IMG/VR virus record: IMGVR_UViG_3300027668_000982
Location: 1-20,915 of that record
Source: a virus
Direction: 5' to 3' (one strand)
DNA: 20,915 nt
The translations under genes were made by a program, and so were the position numbers. The notes below the pieces were generated by a model, which did not search any database, had not been told where the DNA came from, and worked only from the letters and a program-made list of their open reading frames with translations. Numbering within the stretch: position 1 is the stretch's first letter; each line of letters opens with the position of its first letter. This document shows positions 4,698 through 12,285 of the stretch, piece after piece.

Positions 4698-6422
4698 ATG
4701 ACTAGATTAATATTTGATATAGAGACTAATGGGCTAAACCCTAGCATAGTGTGGTGCATTGTCACTAAAGATATTGATTCTGGTGAGGTGATTACTTATG
4801 TTCAGGGGCAATGGGCATTATTCAATAAAGCAATAGCACAAGCTGAGGAGGTAATAGGCCATAACATCATAGGGTACGACATTCCAGTGTGCGAGCGTTT
4901 ACTTGCGACAGACTTTAGTGGTCTAAAGATCACAGACACCTTAGTCATGTCTAGGCTAGCCAATCCACAGAGGGATGCACATTCACTAGCATATTGGGGA
5001 GAACAACTTGGGTATCCGAAAGGCACTTATGAAGATTGGACACAATATACGCCTGAGATGGTGGAATATTGTAAGCAGGACGTTAGCGTTAATGAACAGG
5101 TATACCAAAGACTCATACACGACCTTGATAGCTTTGGAACTGAGTGCGTTGAGCTTGAGCATAACGTACAGAATATCATACAAAAACAAATACGCAACGG
5201 GTGGCTCTTAGATCAACCTAAGGCCAGAGACCTAGTTGCAGAACTAAAGGAAAAATCATATGACCTTGAAGAAATTGTCCAACAAGTTTTTCTTCCTCTA
5301 CCTACGTACATTAAGGAGATTGTTCCCAAGCTTAAGAAAGACGGCAGCACCAGTATCGTCGGACTCAAGTTCCTCGGCGACAGATGGGAAGAAGTAGGTG
5401 GCCCTTTTAGCCGTATTGATTGGCCTGTGTTTAACTTGGGTTCTAGGCAGCAGATAGGGCGTTACCTTAAGCACTTCGGATGGAAACCTAAGGTATTCAC
5501 CGAGACTGGTCACGCTATCGTTTCTGAGGATGTGCTTAAGAATGTCAAAGGCATACCTGAGGCCTCGCTTATAGCTTCATACCTACTCGTAGGCAAGCGT
5601 ATAGCTCAGGTACGTAGTTGGCTTGAGGCTGTAGACGAGGACACACAGAGGGTACACGGGTACGTCAACACTAATGGCGCAGTGACTGGACGCATGACAC
5701 ACAGCAAACCTAACTTAGCACAGGTGCCTAGCTCTAGTAGCTTATATGGGCCTGAGTGCAGGGCTTGCTGGATTACACCTAAGGGCTATAAGCTCGTAGG
5801 TATTGATGCCTCAGGGCTAGAGCTTAGAATGTTAGCACACTACATGAATGATCCTGACTATACTAATACTATACTCACGGGTGATATTCACACTGCTAAC
5901 CAAAAGGCTGCAGGACTGGCTACACGTTCAGAAGCAAAGACCTTCATTTATGCCTACCTATATGGCGCAGGTGACGAGAAGATAGGATCTATAGTGGGTG
6001 GTGGACGTAAGAAAGGAAAGCAACTCAAAGATAGCTTCCTAAAGGCTACACCAGCACTAGCAGACCTTAAGGCTAATGTAGCTGAATCAGCGAGCAAGGG
6101 CTACGTAACTGCCCTAGATGGGCGTAAGATATTCATTAGGTCTGAACACGCTGCACTCAACTCATTACTGCAGTCAGCTGGTGCATTAATCATGAAGCAA
6201 GCCTTGATTATATTGGATAAGTATGCTAGAATATGGAAGTTAGATTATAAGTTCGTAGGCAATATCCATGATGAATTTCAAGTTGAGGTTAGAGAGGATC
6301 AAGCAGAGAAGTTTGGTTCACTAGCGGCTAGTTGTATTGAGGCTGCTGGTATACATTTTAATCTTAGGTGTCTTCTTGCTGGAGACTATAAGATTGGAGC
6401 TAACTGGGCTGAGACTCATTAG
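4698..6422 (+). CDS. Family A DNA polymerase, T7 gp5-like, 574 aa
   Basis: Replicative DNA polymerase with an active-looking 3'-5' proofreading domain. Exo I is DIETNG (Asp7, Glu9), Exo II GHNIIGYD (Asp61), Exo III YCKQD (Tyr124, Asp128). Polymerase motif A is GIDASGLELR (Asp370, Arg377), motif B is R410-x3-K414-TFIY (Tyr418), motif C is IHDEFQV (Asp525). From motif B to the end it follows T7 gp5 closely (LYGAGDEKIG, HAALNSLLQSAGALI, NFRCLL-like NLRCLL). It is about 130 residues shorter than T7 gp5 (704 aa). The exonuclease part is shorter by about 46, and the region that carries the thioredoxin-binding loop in T7 (here about 195-245) is compact. Tyr418 corresponds to Tyr526 of T7 and position 762 of E. 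coli Pol I. Confidence 0.96.
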   Translation: MTRLIFDIETNGLNPSIVWCIVTKDIDSGEVITYVQGQWALFNKAIAQAEEVIGHNIIGYDIPVCERLLATDFSGLKITDTLVMSRLANPQRDAHSLAYWGEQLGYPKGTYEDWTQYTPEMVEYCKQDVSVNEQVYQRLIHDLDSFGTECVELEHNVQNIIQKQIRNGWLLDQPKARDLVAELKEKSYDLEEIVQQVFLPLPTYIKEIVPKLKKDGSTSIVGLKFLGDRWEEVGGPFSRIDWPVFNLGSRQQIGRYLKHFGWKPKVFTETGHAIVSEDVLKNVKGIPEASLIASYLLVGKRIAQVRSWLEAVDEDTQRVHGYVNTNGAVTGRMTHSKPNLAQVPSSSSLYGPECRACWITPKGYKLVGIDASGLELRMLAHYMNDPDYTNTILTGDIHTANQKAAGLATRSEAKTFIYAYLYGAGDEKIGSIVGGGRKKGKQLKDSFLKATPALADLKANVAESASKGYVTALDGRKIFIRSEHAALNSLLQSAGALIMKQALIILDKYARIWKLDYKFVGNIHDEFQVEVREDQAEKFGSLAASCIEAAGIHFNLRCLLAGDYKIGANWAETH

Positions 6423-6430
6423 GGATAATT

Positions 6431-6862
6431 ATGGAAGAACGTAAACAAATAGAACTATTCGTAGATAAGTATGCAGGTGATGCAGAGGCAGCCGACACTA
6501 AGGTATGTAACAAATGTTCTAAAGCTTTACCTTTATCTCACTTTGGCCCCGCTAATGGTGGGGTATACCTACGGCCTGAGTGTAGGGCGTGTCTAAACTA
6601 TGGCGTTAAGATACGTAAGGGGCTACGGGAAATACACGGTATGCCGCCTGCTGGTCATCATTGCCCTCTATGCTTATGTAGTGAGGAGGAAGCCCAAGGT
6701 AAAGGAGGATTCAAGTCTAGCGCATGGGCATTGGATCACGACCATGACACAGATACCTTTAGAGGCTGGTTGTGTCATAGTTGTAATAGAGCATTAGGGG
6801 TTTTCAATGACGACATACCACGTATGCAGAGAGCAATTAACTATATTAGAGGTAAAGTATGA
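6431..6862 (+). CDS. Endonuclease VII family nuclease, 143 aa
   Basis: Probably a recombination endonuclease VII homologue, a zinc-stabilised His-Me finger nuclease that cuts branched DNA. The C-terminal half has the family signature: CPLC (Cys78, Cys81), DHDHDT (102-107), GWLCHSCNRALG (Cys115, Cys118), then NDD. An extra N-terminal module has CNKC (26-29) and CRAC (51-54), with LPLSHF between, and looks like a second zinc site. At 143 aa it is close to T4 gp49 (157 aa). It starts 8 bases after the polymerase stop and ends overlapping the exonuclease start (ATGA at 6859). A homing HNH role is possible but less likely, given the DHDHDT core and its place among replication genes. Confidence 0.9.
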   Translation: MEERKQIELFVDKYAGDAEAADTKVCNKCSKALPLSHFGPANGGVYLRPECRACLNYGVKIRKGLREIHGMPPAGHHCPLCLCSEEEAQGKGGFKSSAWALDHDHDTDTFRGWLCHSCNRALGVFNDDIPRMQRAINYIRGKV

Positions 6863-7602
6863 ATAAGACTAAAGGTAAGCCATTTGCAAAGTGCTTTGTT
6901 GATGCGGACAGCTTAATATTCCGTATAGCACTTAAGACAGACATAACCCTTAAGCTGGCTAAGGAATACTACGACAAAGCCATAGAGGACATTGTGTGGA
7001 ACACCTGCAGTGATGAAGTCTTTGTAGCTCTTAAGGGTAAAGGTAACTTCAGGTATGAGGTGGCTGACGACTACAAGCAACACAGGAGCGGTAAACCTTT
7101 GGATGATAAGGTAGCTAAGAGGCGTAAGGCTTTGAACAAATATGCTTATAGCCAAGGGCATCATAAGTCAGACAATTGTGAAGCTGATGATGTGGTATCC
7201 ATATGGGCACAGGAGGCCTTAGACGCTGGTGAGAACTTTGTCATAGCACATATAGATAAAGACATAGACATGGTAGAAGGTTGGCACTACAACTTCACCA
7301 AAGAAACTTTATACTACATTGATGCAGACAAGGGCTGGTACAAGATGTGCCTACAGATGCTCACAGGAGACTCTACAGACAACATACAAGGCCTTAGAGG
7401 TATTGGCCCTAAGACAGCACAGAAGCTGTTGAAGGATGTTGATACAGAGGATATGGTAGCCAAGGTGCAGGAGGTGTGGAAGGATAAGCATCCTGAGGAT
7501 TGGGAGTCTAGGCTTGAGGTCTGCTGGAATCTTATCTATATGCGTCGAGACTGGAATAGCTTCAAGCAACTAACTATAAAGGATACACTGACTTATGCTT
7601 AA
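6859..7602 (+). CDS. 5'-3' exonuclease, FEN/T7 gp6-like, 247 aa
   Basis: Flap-type 5'-3' exonuclease that would remove RNA primers and degrade DNA from 5' ends for nucleotide recycling and recombination. The metal-binding acidic residues are placed as in the family: FVDAD (Asp15), NCEADD (Glu108, Asp110, Asp111), IDKDID (Asp133, Asp135) and LTGDSTDN (Asp171, Asp174). A helix-hairpin-helix follows (GLRGIGPKTAQKLL, 178-191) that binds duplex DNA. At 247 aa it is shorter than T7 gp6 (300 aa). Overlaps with endonuclease VII (4 bases) and endonuclease I (8 bases) suggest coordinated translation. Confidence 0.93.
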   Translation: MNKTKGKPFAKCFVDADSLIFRIALKTDITLKLAKEYYDKAIEDIVWNTCSDEVFVALKGKGNFRYEVADDYKQHRSGKPLDDKVAKRRKALNKYAYSQGHHKSDNCEADDVVSIWAQEALDAGENFVIAHIDKDIDMVEGWHYNFTKETLYYIDADKGWYKMCLQMLTGDSTDNIQGLRGIGPKTAQKLLKDVDTEDMVAKVQEVWKDKHPEDWESRLEVCWNLIYMRRDWNSFKQLTIKDTLTYA

Positions 7603-7972
7603 GTTTAGATCAGGCCTAGAGAGCGCCTTTAGTGAGGCTGTGGGCACCAAGGACTTTGCTTATGAGCCCTACAGGCTGCCTTATATCATTCATAAGAAAT
7701 ACGTACCTGACTTCATATGTCAACGTACAGGAGCTATGATTGAGTGCAAGGGATTCTTTAGGGTAGGTGACACACAGAAGTACAAGGCTATACGTGACGA
7801 GATTAACCGACCACTTATCTTTGTGTTCACTGACTCACGTAAGAAGCTACGCAAGGGCTCTAAAATGACCCTAGGTGAGTGGTGTGAGAAGGAAGGTTTA
7901 GCTCACTTCACTATGAAATCAGTTGATAAGTTACTGGAGCATTTAAAATGTCTAGCACCTTTGAAGAAATAA
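7595..7972 (+). CDS. Endonuclease I, T7 gp3-like junction resolvase, 125 aa
   Basis: Homologue of T7 endonuclease I, which resolves Holliday junctions and helps break down host DNA. Conserved points: FRSGLE (Glu9, matching T7 Glu20), YVPDF (Asp39, matching Asp55), IECKG (Glu50 and Lys52, matching Glu65 and Lys67). The following SRKKLRKGS-LGEWCEKEG block also parallels T7 (SRTKLYKGS-YGEFCEKHG). These form the PD-(D/E)xK nuclease centre. It is slightly shorter than T7 gp3 (149 aa). The ATG lies 8 bases inside the end of the exonuclease gene, and its own last 25 bases overlap the next small gene. Confidence 0.94.
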   Translation: MLKFRSGLESAFSEAVGTKDFAYEPYRLPYIIHKKYVPDFICQRTGAMIECKGFFRVGDTQKYKAIRDEINRPLIFVFTDSRKKLRKGSKMTLGEWCEKEGLAHFTMKSVDKLLEHLKCLAPLKK

Positions 7973-8112
7973 GAGAACAAATATTACACAACTATGATGT
8001 TGACTTCTTGTGTGAGCTACTAGGGATTACAAGTGAATCCTTAGTGGATCGTTATGAGGACTTAATCATGAAGAATCTTTCACTATTTGAAGAGGATACA
8101 TTAGATGACTAA
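7948..8112 (+). CDS. Small conserved-looking acidic phage protein, 54 aa
   Basis: A 54-residue frame, ATG 7948 to TAA 8110-8112. It fills the gap between endonuclease I and the DUF3310 gene and overlaps them by 25 and 8 bases, which supports it. The protein (start MSSTFEEIREQILHNYDVDF, then a LCELLGITSESLVDRYEDLI helix pair) is acidic and all-helical. Small proteins with this DVDF-L-x2-LGI-x-SE-x-L-x-DR-E pattern recur in T7-like and other phages without a known role. An adaptor or helper function near the nucleases is possible but not shown. Confidence 0.7.
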   Translation: MSSTFEEIREQILHNYDVDFLCELLGITSESLVDRYEDLIMKNLSLFEEDTLDD

Positions 8113-8521
8113 AGTTGTAGGATCAATGGAATATGCTTATGACCAACCCGACTCAGTGGGATTTGATTGGGAACATGATGTGACATATAACCTAAATGAT
8201 GATGATGACATATCCTGTGATTGTAACTTGAAAGGAGAACCTATGAAAGCACTAGACATACAGGTAGGCGGTGACCACTACACTAGTATGAAGCTACAGC
8301 CTCTTGAGAAGACTTATCTACAGTATGGTTATGAGGGTGTCAAACATTCCCTCTATACCAAGGTAGACAAATATCTCACTAGGGACAAGGGTACAGATAG
8401 GGTTGATATTGAGAAAGCTATTCACTGCCTACAGTTACAACTAGAGTTTTATGACAGGTGGGCCGCTTTAGAAGCTCTAGAGCCTCGTAACAAGGCACAA
8501 CCTATAGAAGGTAACAAATGA
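8105..8521 (+). CDS. DUF3310 protein with possible internal start, 138 aa
   Basis: The C-terminal 92 residues form a DUF3310 domain: QVGGDHYTSMKLQPLE, then a YLTRDKGTDRVDIEKAIHCL helix. T7 gp1.7, a nucleotide kinase, carries a related region, so a role in nucleotide metabolism is possible but unproven. The first 46 residues are an acidic extension (NLNDDDDISCDCN) not typical of the domain. ATG 8105 has GAAGAGG upstream; ATG 8243 (residue 47) has the stronger AAAGGAGA at 8231-8238 and starts exactly at the domain. Two products of 138 and 92 residues may be made. The end is coupled to the lysozyme start by ATGA at 8518. Confidence 0.8.
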   Translation: MTKVVGSMEYAYDQPDSVGFDWEHDVTYNLNDDDDISCDCNLKGEPMKALDIQVGGDHYTSMKLQPLEKTYLQYGYEGVKHSLYTKVDKYLTRDKGTDRVDIEKAIHCLQLQLEFYDRWAALEALEPRNKAQPIEGNK

Positions 8522-8949
8522 ACAAGCTAAGTGCTATGCTTACAAAGCATGAAGGTTCTAGAGCTTTTGCTTATAGATGCACAACAGGCAAGCTAACCAT
8601 AGGAATTGGACGTAATATAGATGAAGATGGTGGCTTAGGTCTGTCTACACAAGAGATTCAGGTCTTACTTACTAATGACATTATAAGAGTAGAGGAGGAA
8701 CTAAGTAACTCGTTACCTTGGGTTATAAGCTTAGACTGTACACGTCTTGATGCGTTAGTTGACATTTGCTTTAACTTAGGCCTACCTAGGTTCCTTAGGT
8801 TTGCTAAAGCACTTGATGCACTTGAGGCAGGTGACTACGATAAGGCAGCAGACGAGTTCATGGACAGTCGATGGGCAAATCAAGTAGGCTACAGAGCCTT
8901 TGAAGTTAGTGAAATGATTAGAACTGGCGTATACCAAGAGGAATACTAA
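8518..8949 (+). CDS. T4-type lysozyme (endolysin), 143 aa
   Basis: GH24 muramidase that would cut peptidoglycan at the end of infection. The catalytic pattern is Glu12 (KHEGSRAFAY), Cys21 (YRCTTG), Thr27 (LTIGIGRN), i.e. E-8aa-C-5aa-T. T4 lysozyme has Asp20 where Cys21 is here. Family knowledge: Cys replaces this Asp in some natural phage endolysins, and the Asp-to-Cys change in T4 lysozyme keeps activity. The later AL-x2-ICFNLG and SRWANQVGYRA-E segments fit the T4-type C-terminal lobe. There is no signal peptide or anchor helix, so it should stay in the cytoplasm until a holin opens the membrane. Start coupling: ATGA at 8518-8521. Confidence 0.93.
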   Translation: MNKLSAMLTKHEGSRAFAYRCTTGKLTIGIGRNIDEDGGLGLSTQEIQVLLTNDIIRVEEELSNSLPWVISLDCTRLDALVDICFNLGLPRFLRFAKALDALEAGDYDKAADEFMDSRWANQVGYRAFEVSEMIRTGVYQEEY

Positions 8950-8950
8950 G

Positions 8951-9121
8951 ATGAACGGACAGGTAAGAGGTTTAGCGTTAGAGTTGTTAAGAGAAGAGTG
9001 TGTGGAAGGTTTAAATAAAGCCTCGTTACCTGAGAGCAGTAAAGAAAGTAAAGTAGAAGCGGAACGGGCCTGTAAATTATACGATAATGCACTACATGGG
9101 AAGACTAAAGATGTTAATTAA
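8951..9121 (+). CDS. Hypothetical protein, 56 aa
   Basis: A 56-residue frame, ATG 8951 to TAA 9119-9121, one base after the lysozyme stop and with GAGG upstream. The protein is hydrophilic and helical, begins MNGQVRGLALELLREECVEG and has a Ser/Lys/Glu-rich middle (PESSKESKVEAERA) and a basic end. It has two separated Cys and no membrane segment, so it does not look like a holin. It overlaps the thioredoxin-like gene by 11 bases. The frame fits the compact spacing of the operon, but I do not recognise it. Confidence 0.6.
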   Translation: MNGQVRGLALELLREECVEGLNKASLPESSKESKVEAERACKLYDNALHGKTKDVN

Positions 9122-9344
9122 ATTTTACACAGAAGGCTGTCAGCCATGTTATGCGCTAGGTGTTTCATTAGATAAGCTACTAATTGACTACACAGAGGTA
9201 GACATTGGCAAAGACCTAGAATCAGCTATAAAACATAAAGTAATGAGTGTACCTACTTTGCTAAATACAGAGACAGGTAGCAGGCTCACTGGTTTTACAG
9301 GTCAGGTACAACTAGAGGAGTGGTTAAATGACAATCAACATTGA
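9111..9344 (+). CDS. Thioredoxin/glutaredoxin-like protein, 77 aa
   Basis: Small redox protein, probably the electron donor that reduces the phage ribonucleotide reductase. From ATG 9111 it reads MLIKFYTEGCQPC: a first beta strand, then the active-site CxxC (Cys-Gln-Pro-Cys) at residues 10-13. The cis-proline segment SVPTL follows, then a GFTGQ-QLEEWL end. The frame is open to 9087, but that would add eight residues before the natural beta strand. At 77 aa it is of glutaredoxin/NrdH size, and the CQPC motif lies between the classes, so which reductase recharges it is unclear. It overlaps NrdA by 17 bases. A thioredoxin-like polymerase partner role is a less likely alternative. Confidence 0.88.
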   Translation: MLIKFYTEGCQPCYALGVSLDKLLIDYTEVDIGKDLESAIKHKVMSVPTLLNTETGSRLTGFTGQVQLEEWLNDNQH

Positions 9345-11076
9345 TTATAATCGTAATGATTTACTATCAGAGCAGGCTTTTGTGCTTCTTAAAGACTACT
9401 ACTGTCGTGAGGATGAAGACCCTCAAGAAGCTTATGCTAGAGCAGCTACTGCCTTTAGTAAGCATGACGAGGCTTTAGCACAACGTATCTATGACTACGC
9501 CAGCAAAGGTTGGTTTATGTTTAGTTCGCCTATACTATCCAACGCCCCAAAGGAGGGGGAGAAAATAAATGGACTACCTATTAGCTGCTTTTTGTCTTAC
9601 GTACCTGACAGCCTTGATGGTCTTATCGGACACTCTACAGAACTCCGATGGTTGTCTGTTAAAGGTGGTGGAGTGGGTGGTCATTGGTCTGACATCCGCA
9701 GTGTTAGTGATGTTGCTCCTTCACCCATACCTTTCCTAAAGACTGTTGACAGTGATATGACAGCCTATAGGCAAGGTAAGACTCGTAAGGGTTCCTATGC
9801 AGCCTACATGGACATTAGCCATCCAGACATAATTGAATTTATTAATATACGTGTACCGACAGGAGGTGATCCAAACCGTAAGGCATTTAACATTCACAAT
9901 GCAGTTAACATTACAGATAGGTTTATGGATGCTGTAGTAGCTGGTGACACTTGGCCTTTAGTAGATCCTGACGATAAGACAGTACGTGACTTGCTACCAG
10001 CACGTGAGTTGTGGGAGAGACTAATTGAGACACGCTTTAGGACAGGTGAGCCTTACTTAAACTTTATTGATGAAGCCAACAGGCACTTACCACCATCCAT
10101 GAAGGAGAAAGGATTAGAGATACATGGTTCTAACCTATGTAACGAGATACACTTACCTACATCAGATGAACGTACAGCAGTGTGTTGTTTGTCAAGTGTT
10201 AACTTAGAGTATTACGAAGAGTGGAAAGACACCACTATGGTATCGGATTTAATTACTATGTTAGACAACGTAATTAGCTTCTTCTGTTTCCATGCGCCTA
10301 AGGAGCTACGTAAGGCTGTCTACAGCGCCACACAAGAGCGTTCACTAGGACTAGGGGCAATGGGGTTCCATAGTGCTTTGCAACGCTTAGGCGTACCGTG
10401 GGAGTCTCCTATGGCTACTGCTTTGAATACTGAGATGTTTACCCACATCAAAGCACAAGCTAGGGCAGCATCAGTGTATTTAGCTGAGGAACGTGGGGCT
10501 TGTCCTGACGTAGCAGGTATGCGTAACAGCCACTTGTTAGCTATAGCGCCTAATGCTAACAGCAGTATCATTGCAGGTTGTTCTGCTAGTATAGAACCAT
10601 TAAAGTCTAATGCCTTTACTCACAGGACAAGAGTAGGCGCCCACTTGGTAGAGAACAAGTATTTAGCTAAAGTTCTTAAGGGTTACAACAGCGACCCTAA
10701 GTGGCTAGCAGAGCAGTGGAAGTCTATACTATTACATGAGGGCAGCGTACAGCACCTAGAATGGATGGAAGAATGGGATAAGCAAGTATTTAAGACTGCT
10801 TTTGAGTTAGATCAACGATGGGTTATAGATCATGCAGCGAGTAGACAACCTTTCATATGCCAAGGACAGAGTGTTAACCTATTCTTTCCAGCAGGTACAG
10901 ATAAGGCCTATGTGAATGAAGTACACCTGAGAGCTTACAATAAGAAGCTTAAGGGCTTGTATTACCTAAGGACTAGTGCAGGATCTAGTGCAGACAAGGT
11001 AAGCGTTAAGCCTACACGTGTTGCTCTAGCGGATTTTAATAATGATGAAGACGAATGTCTAAGTTGCCAAGGATAA
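9328..11076 (+). CDS. nrdA: Class I ribonucleotide reductase, large subunit, 582 aa
   Basis: Catalytic alpha subunit, reducing ribonucleotides to deoxyribonucleotides with NrdB. Motifs: Cys87 in LPISCFLS (first redox Cys), Asn269-x-Cys271-x-Glu273 (the catalytic N-x-C-x-E with thiyl radical Cys), Cys286 in CCLSSVNL (second redox Cys), Tyr545-Tyr546 (radical transfer pair) and the C-terminal Cys577-x2-Cys580 shuttle. GGVGGHWSDIR (114-124) fits the conserved substrate/effector region. It is about 180 residues shorter than E. coli NrdA (761 aa) and starts almost directly in the catalytic domain, so it has no N-terminal ATP cone and probably no dATP shut-off of activity. It starts inside the thioredoxin gene and ends six bases before nrdB. 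Confidence 0.96.
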   Translation: MTINIDYNRNDLLSEQAFVLLKDYYCREDEDPQEAYARAATAFSKHDEALAQRIYDYASKGWFMFSSPILSNAPKEGEKINGLPISCFLSYVPDSLDGLIGHSTELRWLSVKGGGVGGHWSDIRSVSDVAPSPIPFLKTVDSDMTAYRQGKTRKGSYAAYMDISHPDIIEFINIRVPTGGDPNRKAFNIHNAVNITDRFMDAVVAGDTWPLVDPDDKTVRDLLPARELWERLIETRFRTGEPYLNFIDEANRHLPPSMKEKGLEIHGSNLCNEIHLPTSDERTAVCCLSSVNLEYYEEWKDTTMVSDLITMLDNVISFFCFHAPKELRKAVYSATQERSLGLGAMGFHSALQRLGVPWESPMATALNTEMFTHIKAQARAASVYLAEERGACPDVAGMRNSHLLAIAPNANSSIIAGCSASIEPLKSNAFTHRTRVGAHLVENKYLAKVLKGYNSDPKWLAEQWKSILLHEGSVQHLEWMEEWDKQVFKTAFELDQRWVIDHAASRQPFICQGQSVNLFFPAGTDKAYVNEVHLRAYNKKLKGLYYLRTSAGSSADKVSVKPTRVALADFNNDEDECLSCQG

Positions 11077-11082
11077 AGAAGA

Positions 11083-12036
11083 ATGAGTTTATTGACAGTA
11101 TCAGCAGCATACAAGCCCTTTAACTACTCAAGCTTTGTTGAGCAAGCTATTGAACACGATAAGTTAGCTTGGGGAGAATGGGAGTGTGACTTACAAGAAG
11201 ATGTAACACAATGGAAGTCAGGTAAGATAACACCACCTGAGAAGAACTTTATCACACAGATACTACGTTTGTTCACACAGTCTGATGTTATCGTGGGTGG
11301 TAGTTACGTAGATGTATTCTTACCACGTATCAAGAACAATGAGGCTAGGATGATGATGCTATCGTTTGCACAGCGAGAGACTATCCATATGCGCTCTTAC
11401 GCCTTGCTTAACGATACCCTAGGCTTTCCTGAGGCTGAGTACACAGCGTTTCTTGAGTACGATGCTATGGCTGAGAAGCTTGAGTTTATGCAGACCTTTG
11501 ACCCCAACACTAAGCAAGGGTTAGCTAAGGCATTAGCACAGACAGTATGTAATGAGGGTATGAGTTTGTTTAGTGCCTTTGTTATGCTGCTAAACTTTCA
11601 ACGCTTCGGTAAGCTTAAGGGTATGTGTGAGATAGTTGAATGGTCGATACGTGACGAGACAATCCATGTTGCAGGTATGACAGAGTTGTTTCGTACCTTT
11701 ACTAAAGAAAATCCAGAGGTAGTGAATGACGAGTTTAAATTATCTATATATGAAATGTACCGAACTGCTGTATCGCTTGAAGATAAAGTTATTGATCTGG
11801 CGTTTGAACTGGGAGGTGTGGAAGGTCTTGAGGCTAGTGAAGTCAAAGAGTACATCAGATACATAGCAGACCGTAGGCTGACTAACCTAGGTCTTAAGCC
11901 TAACTGGGAGATAGAAGAGAATCCTCTACCTTGGTTAGATTGGGTATTAAACGGTGACAGCTTCAAGAACTTCTTTGAGGGTCGTGTGACTGACTATAGT
12001 GCAGATGGTATGTCTGGCGAATCTTGGGGGTGGTAA
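11083..12036 (+). CDS. nrdB: Class I ribonucleotide reductase, small subunit, 317 aa
   Basis: Radical-generating beta subunit, a ferritin-like helical protein with a dimetal centre. The ligands keep the E. coli spacing exactly: Asp68, Glu99, His102, Glu158, Glu192, His195 (E. coli Asp84, Glu115, His118, Glu204, Glu238, His241). The radical Tyr106 (E. coli Tyr122) is present in ETIHMRSY, so the usual tyrosyl radical type is predicted. The C-terminus (DGMSGESWGW) would dock to NrdA and carry the terminal part of the radical path. The gene follows nrdA by 6 bases and is followed by one small gene starting one base after its stop. Confidence 0.96.
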   Translation: MSLLTVSAAYKPFNYSSFVEQAIEHDKLAWGEWECDLQEDVTQWKSGKITPPEKNFITQILRLFTQSDVIVGGSYVDVFLPRIKNNEARMMMLSFAQRETIHMRSYALLNDTLGFPEAEYTAFLEYDAMAEKLEFMQTFDPNTKQGLAKALAQTVCNEGMSLFSAFVMLLNFQRFGKLKGMCEIVEWSIRDETIHVAGMTELFRTFTKENPEVVNDEFKLSIYEMYRTAVSLEDKVIDLAFELGGVEGLEASEVKEYIRYIADRRLTNLGLKPNWEIEENPLPWLDWVLNGDSFKNFFEGRVTDYSADGMSGESWGW

Positions 12037-12037
12037 T

Positions 12038-12271
12038 ATGAGTAGTATGAATTTGAATGACTTAGTTGACTGTGAGGCTATTACTAAGCTAACACTAGAT
12101 CAGTTCCACAGTGATCTTAAGGAAGAGCTAGAGTATGGTGACAATGGAGATAAACCTGAGGTTCTTAGGCTGCTCATTGCCATTGAGACTATCTTTAAAG
12201 AGTTGATGCTACCACATGAATACTTGATCTGGAAAAATGTTTCTGGAGTAGAGTTAGGTCTGATGCACTAA
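12038..12271 (+). CDS. Hypothetical protein, 77 aa, last gene of the operon
   Basis: I choose ATG 12038, one base after the nrdB stop and preceded by GGGGGTGG. The frame is open to 11999, but that would overlap nrdB. The 77 residues are acidic and helical (NLNDLVDCEAITKLTL, then EELEYGDNGDKPEVLRLLIAIETIFKELML). No motif is visible. It may belong with the reductase by position only. It is the last plus-strand gene before the shared terminator. Confidence 0.65.
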   Translation: MSSMNLNDLVDCEAITKLTLDQFHSDLKEELEYGDNGDKPEVLRLLIAIETIFKELMLPHEYLIWKNVSGVELGLMH

Positions 12272-12285
12272 ATCTTACGGACACA

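Noticed and set aside
9087-9110. Upstream ATG for the thioredoxin-like gene
   Set aside because: It adds MHYMGRLK before the first beta strand and lies deeper in the preceding gene. The family usually begins at the strand that starts MLIKFY.
11598-11966. 122-residue minus-strand open frame
   Set aside because: It is antisense to nrdB, whose metal ligands and radical Tyr are all in place. The composition (Ser/Leu/Pro-rich) is typical of an antisense shadow.
11988-11999. GACTGACTATAG, one base from the T7 promoter core
   Set aside because: It is inside the end of nrdB, upstream bases do not match (13 of 18 in all), and +2 and on differ. Short ACTATAG strings are frequent in this window.
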